A stretch of 64,000 nucleotides of DNA from an uncultured Clostridia bacterium (lineage in GTDB: Bacteria > Bacillota > Clostridia > Oscillospirales > Ruminococcaceae): positions 1-64,000 of the forward strand of contig CALXCO010000009.1 in assembly GCA_944386805.1 (NCBI GenBank). Reading direction: 5' to 3'. Below are positions 17,251 through 27,721 of this stretch, in pieces (within the stretch, counting starts at the first letter, position 1; each line of letters begins with the position of its first letter). Under the pieces are notes generated by a model. It saw only the letters and a program-made list of their open reading frames with translations. It ran no database searches and was not told the DNA's origin. The translations under genes were made by a program, and so were the position numbers.

Positions 17251-17311
17251 GGAGACTGATTTCCAGCAATGCAAACAACAGATATACAAAAGATAAGGAT
17301 GGTTTGGATTT

Positions 17312-18694
<1,383 letters not shown>

Positions 18695-18741
18695 AAAACG
18701 TATACTGTAATTTGGTAAACAATAAAGGAAGAAGAGAGTGT

Positions 18742-19683
18742 ATGAAAACCAAAATCTTTATCGACGGCAGTGAGGGTACGACCGGACTTCGGATTCATGA
18801 ACGGATCTCGGTCCGGGATGATATCGAGCTGCTGACCATCGACCCTGAAAAACGCAAGGACCCCGATGAACGGAAAAAGCTGATCAATGCGTCGGATATC
18901 ACCTTCCTTTGTCTGCCGGATGCGGCTGCTGTAGAGGCCGTTTCGATGGCAGAAGGAAAGGTTCGGATTATCGACGCTTCAACCGCCCACCGAACCCTCC
19001 CCGGCTGGAACTACGGATTTCCTGAACTGTCTCCCGCTTTCCGGGAAGGCATCCGCACCGGCAACCGGGTCGCAGTGCCCGGCTGTCATGCAAGTGGTTT
19101 TATCGCATGTGTCTATCCGCTCGTTAAAAGCGGTCTGATGGCAGCTGACTATCCGGTCTCTGCCTTTTCGCTGACCGGTTACAGCGGCGGCGGCAAAAAA
19201 ATGATCGCGCAGTATGAAAGCGAGGGCCGCTCTCCCCTGCTGGACGCGCCGAGAGAATACGCGATGAGCCAGCAGCATAAACACCTGCGTGAGATGAAAG
19301 CAATCCCCGGATTGGCAGCTGAACCGCTGTTTACCCCGATCGTCTCGGATTATTACGCCGGGATGGTCGTTTCGGTCCCGCTGTACACCCGTCTGCTGAC
19401 CAAAAAAGTTGGCGTCAAGGATATCTGGGAACTGTTTGACGGCTACTATACCGATGGTCTGGTACAGACCGCTCCGTTCGGCGCAGAAGCTGAGGACGGC
19501 GGTTTTATGGCCGGCAACAAGCTGTCCGGATGGGACGGCATGAAAATCTATGTCACCGGCAACGATGAACGGGTGATGGTCAACGCGGTCTTTGATAATC
19601 TGGGCAAGGGCGCCTCCGGCGCCGCAATCCAGTGCTTCAACATTATGACCGGCGCACCGGAAAGCTATGGACTGAATCTTTAA
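18742..19683 (+). CDS. argC: N-acetyl-gamma-glutamyl-phosphate reductase
   Basis: NADPH-dependent third step of the acetylated arginine pathway. At 313 residues it belongs to the short (type 2) ArgC group rather than the usual 340-350 residue form. FIDGSEGTTGLRI forms the nucleotide-binding start and VPGCHASGFI carries the active-site cysteine. The start is ATG 18742 with AAGGAAGA upstream; an in-frame extension to 18712 has no ribosome binding site. Confidence 0.95.
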   Translation: MKTKIFIDGSEGTTGLRIHERISVRDDIELLTIDPEKRKDPDERKKLINASDITFLCLPDAAAVEAVSMAEGKVRIIDASTAHRTLPGWNYGFPELSPAFREGIRTGNRVAVPGCHASGFIACVYPLVKSGLMAADYPVSAFSLTGYSGGGKKMIAQYESEGRSPLLDAPREYAMSQQHKHLREMKAIPGLAAEPLFTPIVSDYYAGMVVSVPLYTRLLTKKVGVKDIWELFDGYYTDGLVQTAPFGAEAEDGGFMAGNKLSGWDGMKIYVTGNDERVMVNAVFDNLGKGASGAAIQCFNIMTGAPESYGLNL

Positions 19684-19715
19684 TCAATATCTGCGAAAAT
19701 AAAGGAGTTACTGAC

Positions 19716-20957
19716 ATGTTGGTTCAATTTGAAGGATATTCATTTGTCGATGGGGGTGTTGTCGCCGCTAAGGGCTTCCAGGCCGGAGGCGTTCACTGCG
19801 GCATCCGCAAAAATAAAACCAAAAAAGATCTTTCCCTGCTGGTCGCTGCCGGACCTGTTCCGACCGCCGCAGTTTATACACAGAATAAAGTAAAAGGCGC
19901 TCCCATTGCGGTGACCAAGGCACATATCGCAGACGGCTATGCACAGGCCGTCATCGTCAACTCCGGTATCGCCAATACCTGCAACGCCGACGGCATCGAA
20001 AAGGCCGAAGGAATGGCTAAAATCGCCGCAAAGGCACTGGGCATCCAGCCGGAAGACGTCGTCGTCGGTTCGACCGGTGTCATCGGTCAGCCGCTGCCGC
20101 TTGAACCGATTGCAAACAGCATCGGCGAACTGTGTGGTGCGCTGTCTGATCAGCCGGAAGGCGGTCTGCACTTTGAAGAAGGCATCATGACCACCGATAC
20201 CCAGCCCAAACAGGTCGCAGTTGAGTTTGACCTCGGCGGCAAAAAATGCCGGATCGGCGGCTGTGCAAAGGGTTCGGGCATGATTCATCCGAATATGGCG
20301 ACCATGCTCTGCTTCCTGACGACCGATGCGTCCATCACTCCGGAACTGCTCCAGGCTGCATTGTCCAAGGTCGTCGACGATACCTTCAATATGGTCAGCG
20401 TCGATGGAGATACCTCCACCAACGATACCTGCTGTATCATGGCTTCGGGCGCTGCCGGAAACAAGGTGATCGACAAGCAGGATCAGGACTTCTTTCAGTT
20501 TGTCAACGCTTTGTATGTTGTCCTGATGAACCTGTCGCGGATGATCGCGGCAGATGGCGAGGGTGCAACCCGTCTGGTCGAATGCACCGTCTCCGGCGCT
20601 CGCAGCAAGGAACAGGCACGTGTAATCGCCAAGTCGGTTATCTGCTCGTCGCTGATGAAAACCGCGATTTTCGGCGCTGACGCCAACTGGGGACGTGCAC
20701 TGTGTGCAATCGGCTATGCTCCGGTCGATGTCGACGTCAATAAAATCGATATGGCCTTTGCCTCATCGGCAGGCGTTCTGCCGGTCTGTGAAGCAGGCGC
20801 AGGCGTTCCTTTCTCGGAAGAAATTGCAAAAGAAATCCTTTCCCAGTCGGAAGTCAAGCTGCTGATCAACCTCAACGACGGCCAGGAACAGGCAATCGCA
20901 TGGGGCTGTGACCTGACGTATGATTACGTCCGTATCAACGGCGACTACCGCACCTGA
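19716..20957 (+). CDS. argJ: Bifunctional ornithine acetyltransferase / N-acetylglutamate synthase
   Basis: Transfers the acetyl group from N-acetylornithine to glutamate, making the pathway cyclic; the bifunctional form can also start it from acetyl-CoA. 413 residues. The autoproteolytic site KGSGMIHPNMATML, with the nucleophilic threonine, is near residue 190, and the NANWGRALCAIGYA segment is present. ATG 19716 lies behind AAAGGAG; a longer in-frame form would overlap argC. No argA or argE is seen, in keeping with the cyclic route. Confidence 0.97.
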   Translation: MLVQFEGYSFVDGGVVAAKGFQAGGVHCGIRKNKTKKDLSLLVAAGPVPTAAVYTQNKVKGAPIAVTKAHIADGYAQAVIVNSGIANTCNADGIEKAEGMAKIAAKALGIQPEDVVVGSTGVIGQPLPLEPIANSIGELCGALSDQPEGGLHFEEGIMTTDTQPKQVAVEFDLGGKKCRIGGCAKGSGMIHPNMATMLCFLTTDASITPELLQAALSKVVDDTFNMVSVDGDTSTNDTCCIMASGAAGNKVIDKQDQDFFQFVNALYVVLMNLSRMIAADGEGATRLVECTVSGARSKEQARVIAKSVICSSLMKTAIFGADANWGRALCAIGYAPVDVDVNKIDMAFASSAGVLPVCEAGAGVPFSEEIAKEILSQSEVKLLINLNDGQEQAIAWGCDLTYDYVRINGDYRT

Positions 20958-20980
20958 TTTGCAGAAAGGAATGAATTGCA

Positions 20981-21841
20981 ATGGAAAAGATAGCCAATGT
21001 CGTAAAGGCACAGGTGCTCAATCAGGCCCTTCCTTATATTCAGAAATATCATGATAAAATCGTCGTCGTCAAATACGGCGGCAACGCAATGACCAGCCCG
21101 GAACTGAAGGACGCGGTCATGAGCGATATCGTTCTGCTGGGGCTGGTCGGCATCAAAGTCGTACTGGTCCACGGCGGCGGCCCTGAAATCAGTGAGATGC
21201 TCAAAAAGGTCGGGATTGAAAGCCGGTTCGTCGGCGGGCTGCGCTACACCGATGCAGATACCGCTGAAATTGTCCGGATGGTACTGGCCGGTAAAGTCAA
21301 TAAATCGCTGGTTTCCTCGCTGCAGCACCACGGCGGCAGTGCGCTGGGTCTGTGCGGTTCCGACGGCCAGATGCTGAAAGTCAAAAAGCTGGAAGCGGAA
21401 GAAGATCTCGGCTTCGTCGGCGAAATCACCGGCGTCAATGTCAAACCGATTACCGACGCGCTCGACTGCGGTTTTATCCCGGTCATCGCAACCGTCGCCA
21501 CCGATTCGGATGGCCAGGTATACAACATCAACGCCGATACCGCTGCGGCACGGATTGCGGCGGCTCTGGGCGCCGAAAACCTGATTCTGATGACCGATAT
21601 CAAGGGCCTGCTGCGGGATAAAAATGACGAGTCCACGCTGATTCCCCATGTCAACGTCTCGGAGGTCCCGTTCCTGATTAAACAGGGCATTATCTCCGGC
21701 GGCATGATTCCCAAGATCGAATGCTGTGTGGAGGCGGTCAGAAGAGGTGTCACCAAGACCTGTATCATCGACGGACGAATCCCCCATTCGATTCTGATTG
21801 AAATCTTGTCCAATGAAGGCGTCGGGACGCTGTTCAACTGA
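20981..21841 (+). CDS. argB: Acetylglutamate kinase
   Basis: Phosphorylates N-acetylglutamate. 286 residues, amino-acid-kinase fold. VVKYGGNAM (ATP site), VLVHGGGPEIS (phosphate/substrate loop) and the C-terminal GGMIPKIECC are all present. An N-terminal helix before VVKYGG is retained, the feature that in arginine-sensitive enzymes carries feedback control. Start ATG is behind AAAGGA; the stop is 28 bases before argD. Confidence 0.97.
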   Translation: MEKIANVVKAQVLNQALPYIQKYHDKIVVVKYGGNAMTSPELKDAVMSDIVLLGLVGIKVVLVHGGGPEISEMLKKVGIESRFVGGLRYTDADTAEIVRMVLAGKVNKSLVSSLQHHGGSALGLCGSDGQMLKVKKLEAEEDLGFVGEITGVNVKPITDALDCGFIPVIATVATDSDGQVYNINADTAAARIAAALGAENLILMTDIKGLLRDKNDESTLIPHVNVSEVPFLIKQGIISGGMIPKIECCVEAVRRGVTKTCIIDGRIPHSILIEILSNEGVGTLFN

Positions 21842-21869
21842 TGTCCCGGATGGGAAAGGAAGGAATCAC

Positions 21870-23042
21870 ATGACTTTTGAAGAAATTAAGGCGCTGGATC
21901 AGGCGCGGATTATGAATACATACGGCCGGAGCAACCTCTGTGTCGTAAAGGGAAGCGGCAGCTGCTGCACCGGTATGGACGGAAAAACCTACATCGACTT
22001 TACAACCGGCATCGGTGTCAACTCGCTGGGGTTCTGTGACCCCGACTGGGTCAAGGCGGTCTCCGATCAGGCGGCAACGTTACAGCATATCTCCAACCTG
22101 TACTATACCACCCCGGATGTCCAGCTCGCCGACACACTGTGCAGCCGCACAGGATATGCCAAGGTATTTTTCGGCAACTCCGGCGCCGAAGCAAACGAAG
22201 GCGCCATCAAGGTCGCCAGAAAATACAGCTTCGACAAATACGGCGCAGGCCGTGACCGGATTGTCACGCTGGTCAACTCTTTCCATGGACGCACCGTCAC
22301 GACCCTTGCTGCAACCGGTCAGGATGTCTTCCACAACTTCTTCTTTCCCTTTACCGAAGGATTTGTCTATGCAGAAGCGAACTCCTTTGAAGCGCTGGAA
22401 AAAGCATGTGATGACAAAGTATGCGCGGTTATGATTGAATTTGTACAGGGTGAAGGCGGCGTCGTTCCGCTGGATGAGGCGTATGTGAAAGCTGTCGCAA
22501 AATTCTGTGCAGAACATGACCTGCTGCTGATTGCCGATGAGGTGCAGACCGGTATCGGCAGAACCGGTACCCTGCTCGCCTCCGAACAGTTCGGTGTCCA
22601 CCCCGATATCACCACACTCGCTAAAGGTCTCGGCGGCGGTCTGCCGATCGGCGCCGTTCTGGTCGATGAACGGCTGGAAAATGTCATGGGTGCTTCCAGC
22701 CATGGCTCGACGTTTGGCGGAAACCCGGTCGTCTGTGCAGGTGCAAATGTCGTCCTCAGCAAGCTGGATGACGCACTGCTGGCCGATATCCGCCGCAAAG
22801 GCGATAAAATCCGCGCTGCTCTCAATAAATGCAAAGAAGTCGAATCGGTGACCGGTCTGGGCATGATGATCGGCATCGCGCTGAAAACCAAAACTGCCGC
22901 GGATGTGCGGGAAGCCTGCATGCAGGCCGGCCTGCTGGTCCTGACGGCTAAAACCAAAGTCCGTCTGCTCCCGCCGCTCACGATCAGTGACGAAGATCTG
23001 GATAAGGGACTGGAGATTTTGTGCAGTGTAGTCGACCAGTAA
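21870..23042 (+). CDS. argD: Acetylornithine aminotransferase
   Basis: PLP-dependent class III aminotransferase giving N-acetylornithine from the semialdehyde. 390 residues. Visible are NSGAEANEGAIK, the aspartate of LLIADEVQTGIGRTG that contacts PLP nitrogen, and the lysine of TLAKGLGGGLPIGA. Start ATG 21870 behind AAGGAAGG; the in-frame extension into argB is rejected. Ornithine aminotransferase specificity is possible but the context decides for ArgD. Confidence 0.96.
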   Translation: MTFEEIKALDQARIMNTYGRSNLCVVKGSGSCCTGMDGKTYIDFTTGIGVNSLGFCDPDWVKAVSDQAATLQHISNLYYTTPDVQLADTLCSRTGYAKVFFGNSGAEANEGAIKVARKYSFDKYGAGRDRIVTLVNSFHGRTVTTLAATGQDVFHNFFFPFTEGFVYAEANSFEALEKACDDKVCAVMIEFVQGEGGVVPLDEAYVKAVAKFCAEHDLLLIADEVQTGIGRTGTLLASEQFGVHPDITTLAKGLGGGLPIGAVLVDERLENVMGASSHGSTFGGNPVVCAGANVVLSKLDDALLADIRRKGDKIRAALNKCKEVESVTGLGMMIGIALKTKTAADVREACMQAGLLVLTAKTKVRLLPPLTISDEDLDKGLEILCSVVDQ

Positions 23043-23045
23043 CGC

Positions 23046-23074
23046 TTGACGCAAGATATAAAACATGCTATAAT
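23046..23074 (+). promoter_or_regulatory. Internal promoter for argF
   Basis: TTGACG (23046-23051), 17-base spacer, TATAAT (23069-23074), directly after the argD stop; argF may also be transcribed alone. Confidence 0.75.
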
Positions 23075-23161
23075 ATTTTTTCAATAGGATTTTCAGGCAC
23101 CTGTCCGACTGCGCAATGGACGGCTGTCTTTAAATTAAAGTGTATGAAAGGATGCGTTATC

Positions 23162-24082
23162 ATGACCAAACATCTTCTGAAGATGGCTGATCTCAATCAG
23201 GAAGAAATCATTGATATCCTCAACCTCGCAGACCAGCTCAAATATGACCAGAAGCACGGCATTCCCCACCATCTGCTGGAAGGCAAAACCCTCGGTATGA
23301 TCTTCCAGAAAGCATCTACCCGTACCCGCGTTTCGTTTGAAACCGGTATGTACCAGCTGGGCGGTCTCGCACAGTTCCTCTCCTCCCGTGACCTTCAGAT
23401 CGGCCGCGGCGAACCGGTTCAGGATACTGCCCGCGTACTCTCCCGTTACCTCAACGGTATTATGATCCGTACCTTCGAACAGAAGGAAGTCGAAGATCTG
23501 GCCGGGTTCGGCTGCATCCCGATTATCAACGGTCTGACCGACTATGCACATCCCTGCCAGGTTCTGGCTGACCTGATGACCATCCGCGAATACAAGGGCG
23601 CGTTTGAAGGTCTGAACTTCTGCTACATCGGCGATGGCAACAATATGGCCAACTCTCTGATCGTCGGCGCACTGACGGTCGGTATGCAGGTCTCGATCGC
23701 CTGCCCGGAAGGCTATCATCCCCATCCCACCGTTATGGAATTTGCAAAGAAATACGGCAGCAACTTCCGCATCAGCGACAACGTCGAAGAAATGGCAGCC
23801 AATGCCGACGTCCTCGAAACCGACGTCTGGGCTTCGATGGGTCAGGAAGGCGAAGCTGTCGAAAGACGCAAGGCTTTTGCAGGCTTCCAGATCAATGACA
23901 AGGTTCTCGCGGCTGCACGTCCCGGCGCAATGGTTCTCCACTGCCTGCCCGCTCACCGTGAAGAAGAGATCACCACCAAGGTGTTCGAAGCGCATGCAAA
24001 TGAAATCTTCGACGAGGCTGAAAACAGACTGCATGCACAGAAAGCAGTCCTGGTTAAGCTGATGGGTCCGGAAGAAGTATAA
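23162..24082 (+). CDS. argF: Ornithine carbamoyltransferase
   Basis: Makes citrulline from ornithine and carbamoyl phosphate. 306 residues. Carbamoyl-phosphate site STRTR (KASTRTRVSFE), HPCQ (YAHPCQVLADL) and ornithine-binding HCLPA motif are intact. No arcA or arcC lies nearby, so the anabolic role is preferred. Start ATG 23162 after AAAGGA; an in-frame upstream extension lies in the promoter and is rejected. No carAB genes are in the window. Confidence 0.97.
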   Translation: MTKHLLKMADLNQEEIIDILNLADQLKYDQKHGIPHHLLEGKTLGMIFQKASTRTRVSFETGMYQLGGLAQFLSSRDLQIGRGEPVQDTARVLSRYLNGIMIRTFEQKEVEDLAGFGCIPIINGLTDYAHPCQVLADLMTIREYKGAFEGLNFCYIGDGNNMANSLIVGALTVGMQVSIACPEGYHPHPTVMEFAKKYGSNFRISDNVEEMAANADVLETDVWASMGQEGEAVERRKAFAGFQINDKVLAAARPGAMVLHCLPAHREEEITTKVFEAHANEIFDEAENRLHAQKAVLVKLMGPEEV

Positions 24083-24084
24083 GC

Positions 24085-24228
24085 GCAGCGTCTACGCTGC
24101 CAGTTTACGACGGTCACCCACGTTCCGATGGGCTCGTTTGTGGAGCATCACAACCTGAACCAACGCGCCAGATAGAGGGTGCTGTCCGTTTTTGGCTGAT
24201 GTCGCCACTGCTTCCATCTGGCACCGTC
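24085..24228. other. Multi-stem structured region behind argF (candidate RNA)
   Basis: Hand folding gives a hairpin GCAGCG/CGCTGC (24085-24100), then a junction closed by GACGGT/ACCGTC (24109-24114 with 24223-24228) that encloses CCCA/TGGG (24117-24132), TTGTG/CACAA (24138-24153) and GCCAGAT/ATCTGGC (24167-24173 with 24216-24222), the last stacking directly on the closing stem. The pattern looks like a structured RNA or a mobile-repeat remnant. I do not recognise a known class. A 41-codon minus-strand frame covers the same bases. Confidence 0.4.
24092..24217 (-). CDS. Possible 41-residue basic small protein
   Basis: Start ATG at 24217 with AAGGA about ten bases upstream; the product begins MEAVATSAKNGQ and ends HRNVGDRRKLAA, hydrophobic in the middle (ALVQVVML) and basic at the end. 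It lies antisense to the candidate structured RNA and stops ten bases from the argF stop. It has no promoter I would trust. Either this frame or the RNA may be real, or neither. Confidence 0.25.
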   Translation of the reverse strand: MEAVATSAKNGQHPLSGALVQVVMLHKRAHRNVGDRRKLAA

Positions 24229-24273
24229 CTTATTCTTTATCCGACAGAAAGCAATCTGTATATTTAGCCAATT

Positions 24274-24310
24274 ACCGGCGTTGGAATGAATAAATCCAAC
24301 GCCGGTTTGT
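24274..24310 (+). terminator. Terminator of the arg cluster
   Basis: Perfect 12-base stem (24274-24285 with 24295-24306), followed by TTGTTG, a weak T-tract. Confidence 0.65.
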
Positions 24311-24351
24311 TGTGCAAAAATACGAAATATCCGCCTTTGTACTGTTTCCCC

Positions 24352-24380
24352 TTGCGCAAATACATAGAATGCTATATAAT
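24352..24380 (+). promoter_or_regulatory. Promoter of second MATE gene
   Basis: TTGCGC (24352-24357), spacer 17, TATAAT (24375-24380). Confidence 0.65.
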
Positions 24381-24416
24381 AAATATAACTGAATCTGTCG
24401 AAAGAGGGAATGTGCA

Positions 24417-25784
24417 TTGGAAAAGAAAAACAAGCTAATTAATGATTTTACTGCCGGAAACATCCCAAAGAAAATGTTGATGTTTGCGGTACCGTTTATG
24501 ATCTCCAACCTGATGCAGGTGCTCTACTCACTGGTTGATATGATCGTCGTCGGGCAGTTTGTCGGTTCGTATGGCCTGTCCGCCGTCTCGGTCGCCAGCC
24601 AGATTTTTACTTTTATGACAATGGTCTGCCTCGGCTTCTCCAACGGCGGACAGGTCCTGATCGCCCAGTTGATCGGCGCGGGCAGACGGGATAAACTCAA
24701 TAAGGCTATTGGCTCACTTTTTTCGATCGTGCTGCTGATGGGAGTGGCAATCACCATTATCGGCCTGGTATTTGGCAAAGCGGTGCTGACACTGATGAAT
24801 ACCCCTCAGGAATCCTTCGCAATGGCAGAAGATTATGTCCTGGTGTGCAGCATCGGCGTCATCTTTACATACGGCTATAACATGGTCTCGGCTGTCCTGC
24901 GCGGAATGGGAGATTCACGGCACCCGTTTATCTTTGTCATGATTGCATCGATTATCAACGTCGTACTGGACCTGCTGTTTGTCGGTGTCTTCAACTGGTC
25001 GGTTGCCGGTGCTGCGCTGGCAACCATCCTCGGACAGGCGTTCTCGTTTATCTACGCGATTATCTACCTTTACCTCAACCGGGACAGCTTCGGATTTGAC
25101 TTCAAACCCGCCAGCTTTAAGATTGACGGCGAAATGGCCCGTCAGCTGACCCGGCTGGGAATCCCCTTCGCCGTCCAGTCGGCAGCTATCAACATCTCGA
25201 TGATGTTTGTCAACTCGCTGGTCAATACGGTCGGCGTCTATGCTTCGGCAGTCTTCGGCGCTGGCATCAAAGTTGACGATATCGTCAACAAGATTACCCA
25301 GGGTATCTCGTTCGCTGTCTCTTCGATGACCGGCCAGAATATCGCCGCCGGAAAAGTCAAGCGGGTGGAAAAAGTCCTCTGGACCAGCATCATCTTCTGC
25401 GGCGGCTGTTATCTGCTCTTTACCATCCTGCTGCTGACCTGTTCGGACGCGGTCTTCAGTCTGTTTACGACCGACCCGGAAGTCATCGAACTGGCACCGG
25501 TATTCGTTTCGGCAATCGTCTGGAGTTTCCCCGCTATGGCCATTATGAAGGGCACCAACGGCTTGATTCAGGGTATCGGCAATGCAAGACTCAGCCTGAT
25601 TTTTGGTCTGCTGGACGCAGTTGTGCTCCGCATCGGATTGAGCTGGCTGCTTGGTATCGAATGCGAGCTGGGACTGTTCGGGTTCTTCCTCGGCTACGGT
25701 CTGGCCGCATACGGGACAGCGATTCCCGGCCTGATCTACTTCCTGTCCGGAAAGTGGAAAAAATATAATCTGGTCAATCGCTAA
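24417..25784 (+). CDS. MATE family efflux transporter
   Basis: A 455-residue multidrug/toxin extrusion-type carrier with about twelve membrane segments; the N-terminal NIPKKMLMFAVPFMISNLMQ and LVDMIVVGQFVG segments are typical of Clostridial MATE proteins. The start is TTG 24417, eight bases behind GAGGGA. It has its own promoter and terminator. Only distantly similar to the MATE protein at 1669-2982, so not a recent duplication. Substrate unknown. Confidence 0.9.
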   Translation: MEKKNKLINDFTAGNIPKKMLMFAVPFMISNLMQVLYSLVDMIVVGQFVGSYGLSAVSVASQIFTFMTMVCLGFSNGGQVLIAQLIGAGRRDKLNKAIGSLFSIVLLMGVAITIIGLVFGKAVLTLMNTPQESFAMAEDYVLVCSIGVIFTYGYNMVSAVLRGMGDSRHPFIFVMIASIINVVLDLLFVGVFNWSVAGAALATILGQAFSFIYAIIYLYLNRDSFGFDFKPASFKIDGEMARQLTRLGIPFAVQSAAINISMMFVNSLVNTVGVYASAVFGAGIKVDDIVNKITQGISFAVSSMTGQNIAAGKVKRVEKVLWTSIIFCGGCYLLFTILLLTCSDAVFSLFTTDPEVIELAPVFVSAIVWSFPAMAIMKGTNGLIQGIGNARLSLIFGLLDAVVLRIGLSWLLGIECELGLFGFFLGYGLAAYGTAIPGLIYFLSGKWKKYNLVNR

Positions 25785-25809
25785 ACCGGTACTGATGTGT
25801 TTATGAGAA

Positions 25810-25845
25810 AAGCTCCTCTGGACAAACGTCCAAAGGAGCTTCTTT
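25810..25845 (+). terminator. Terminator behind MATE gene
   Basis: AAGCTCCT (25810-25817) pairs with AGGAGCTT (25834-25841) around an inner GGAC/GTCC stem; CTTT follows. Confidence 0.75.
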
Positions 25846-25878
25846 CATGTAGGAACCATCACACCGTCATAATGCCGG

Positions 25879-27636
25879 TCATGTCTCTGCATAACCCGAA
25901 AGTTCACAGAGATGGGCATACTCTCCGCCCATCGCCAACAACTGTGCATGACTGCCTGACTCGACAATCGATTTCCCGCCCAGCACATAAATCCGGTCGA
26001 CATTGCGGATGGTCGACAGCCGATGTGCGATGATGATTGTAGTTCTGCCGCGCATCAGTTTTTCCAGCGAACGCTGCACCAGCTGTTCGCTTTCGTAATC
26101 CAGTGCACTGGTCGCTTCATCCAGAATCAGAATCTTCGGGTCCTTTAAAAACAGCCGGGCTATGCTGATGCGCTGTCGCTGTCCGCCGGACAGGGTGATT
26201 CCCTTGGTGCCGACAGTCGTATCATACCCCATCGGCAGCGTCCGGATATACCCGTCGATTCCTGCCTGCACAGCTGCCTGTTCAATCTCGCGATCGGTCG
26301 CATCAGGGCGGCCATAGCGGATATTGTCGCGGATGGTTCCGTTGAAGATGGTAACCTCCTGCTGGACAATCCCGATATTCTCCCGAAGGGTCCGATTGGA
26401 CAGCTGCCGCAGATCGACCCCATCCAATGTGATTTTTCCGCCGGTCACATCGTAAAACCGTGCCGCCAGCATACTGACGGTCGTTTTGCCGATGCCGGAT
26501 GCACCGGCAAAGGCCACCGATTCCCCACTGGCAAGTGAAAAAGTGAGGTGTTCCAGCACATTTTCACGTGCATCAGGATAATGGAAACTGACATCCTCAA
26601 ACCGTATTTCACCCCGCACCTCCGACAGTGAAACCGCCTTTTCCGGTTCTGCGACCGAAGGCGTGACCTCCAGCATCTCCATATACCGGATAAACCCTGA
26701 CTTACCCTCCTCGTACAGCCGCATAAAGTTGAGCATTGTCTGAATTGGTTCGGCCAGCGTCCCGACATACAGCAAAAAGGTTACCAGAACCGGAATCTCC
26801 ATCCTGCCCAGTCCAATCAGCACACCGCCTGCACAGATGGTCAGCATGGTCAGAATCTGCGGAAAACTGCCCATCACCTCATAAAAGATCGCTTCAATCT
26901 TATAAAAGCGGCACTGACTGTCGGTATATCGATGGTTATAGTCGTGAAAACGTCCTGCCTCAGCCTTTTCGGCACCAAATGCCTTAACTGTCCGGATACC
27001 CGACAGCACATCTTCCAGATGTCCGTTCATCTCGGCGCGGTCGGACTTGGAGCGCAGCAGCGCCCGCTCCATCTTCCGGTCGTTCCATACCGAAATGACC
27101 GCCATGACCGGCAACAGAGCAAACATAATGAGCGTCAGCCGCGGGTCGATTGCCATCAGAATGACAAAGGCACCGCCGAACTTGATGACCGTCATCAACA
27201 AGTCCTCCGGACCATGGTGGAAAAGTTCGGTCATGCCCGAAAGGTCATTCGATAACACCGTCATCAGCTGGCCGACGTCATGTTTGGCATGAAAGCCGAA
27301 GGACAGCTTCTCATAATGGGCAAACAGTTCATCCCGCATCGTTTCTTCCATCTTTGCGCCCATCGCATGGCCAAAGTAGGCATAGATCACATTGCTGACC
27401 ATCCGCAGCCCGGCAAGTCCAGCCAGCAACAGCATATACCATCCCAGCGTCCGGACCGTCTCCGCGTTCCATCCGTCCATCACCAGTTCGGTGATTTCCC
27501 CGGATACCAGCGGAAAAAGCAGCACCGCAACCGCACTCACTGCCGCGAAGGTCATATCCATCGCAAAAATACGGCGATGGGGTTTGTAATAAGAGATGAA
27601 CTTTTTCAGACGTTTTCCAGTAAATTGTGTACGCAT
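25879..27636 (-). CDS. ABC transporter, fused permease and ATP-binding half-exporter
   Basis: A 585-residue type IV ABC half-transporter: six membrane helices in residues about 20-310, then the ATPase with Walker A GASGIGKTT, Q-loop, signature LSGGQRQR, Walker B ILILDEATSALD and the switch histidine of IIAHRLST. Such proteins work as homo- or heterodimers exporting lipids, drugs or peptides; no partner half is adjacent. Start is ATG 27636 behind GGAGG. An 18-codon ORF with its own ribosome binding site lies 28 bases upstream and may regulate it. Confidence 0.93.
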   Translation of the reverse strand: MRTQFTGKRLKKFISYYKPHRRIFAMDMTFAAVSAVAVLLFPLVSGEITELVMDGWNAETVRTLGWYMLLLAGLAGLRMVSNVIYAYFGHAMGAKMEETMRDELFAHYEKLSFGFHAKHDVGQLMTVLSNDLSGMTELFHHGPEDLLMTVIKFGGAFVILMAIDPRLTLIMFALLPVMAVISVWNDRKMERALLRSKSDRAEMNGHLEDVLSGIRTVKAFGAEKAEAGRFHDYNHRYTDSQCRFYKIEAIFYEVMGSFPQILTMLTICAGGVLIGLGRMEIPVLVTFLLYVGTLAEPIQTMLNFMRLYEEGKSGFIRYMEMLEVTPSVAEPEKAVSLSEVRGEIRFEDVSFHYPDARENVLEHLTFSLASGESVAFAGASGIGKTTVSMLAARFYDVTGGKITLDGVDLRQLSNRTLRENIGIVQQEVTIFNGTIRDNIRYGRPDATDREIEQAAVQAGIDGYIRTLPMGYDTTVGTKGITLSGGQRQRISIARLFLKDPKILILDEATSALDYESEQLVQRSLEKLMRGRTTIIIAHRLSTIRNVDRIYVLGGKSIVESGSHAQLLAMGGEYAHLCELSGYAET

Positions 27637-27664
27637 AAAATCCTCCACCTATTGGGAGGGTCAT

Positions 27665-27721
27665 TTATTCTGCGATTACCCTCCCGTCAAATTTGTCGAT
27701 GATTTTGATGCTTTTTCTCAT
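27665..27721 (-). CDS. 18-residue upstream ORF (leader peptide candidate)
   Basis: ATG at 27721 is preceded by CAGGAGGATTTTATC; the product MRKSIKIIDKFDGRVIAE is charged and not a signal peptide. The stretch GGAGGATTTTAT occurs before this ORF and again before the exporter. The stop lies inside a perfect 8-base hairpin (GGGAGGGT/ACCCTCCC) directly ahead of the exporter ribosome binding site, and a TCCTCC word upstream (27765-27760 on the minus strand) can pair with either binding site. That layout suits translational attenuation; an exported peptide is less likely. Confidence 0.5.
   Translation of the reverse strand: MRKSIKIIDKFDGRVIAE

Noticed and set aside
24085-24228. Cobalamin riboswitch, because GCCACTG occurs at 24204-24210
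   Set aside because: The other conserved blocks of the cobalamin class are missing and no B12 gene follows.
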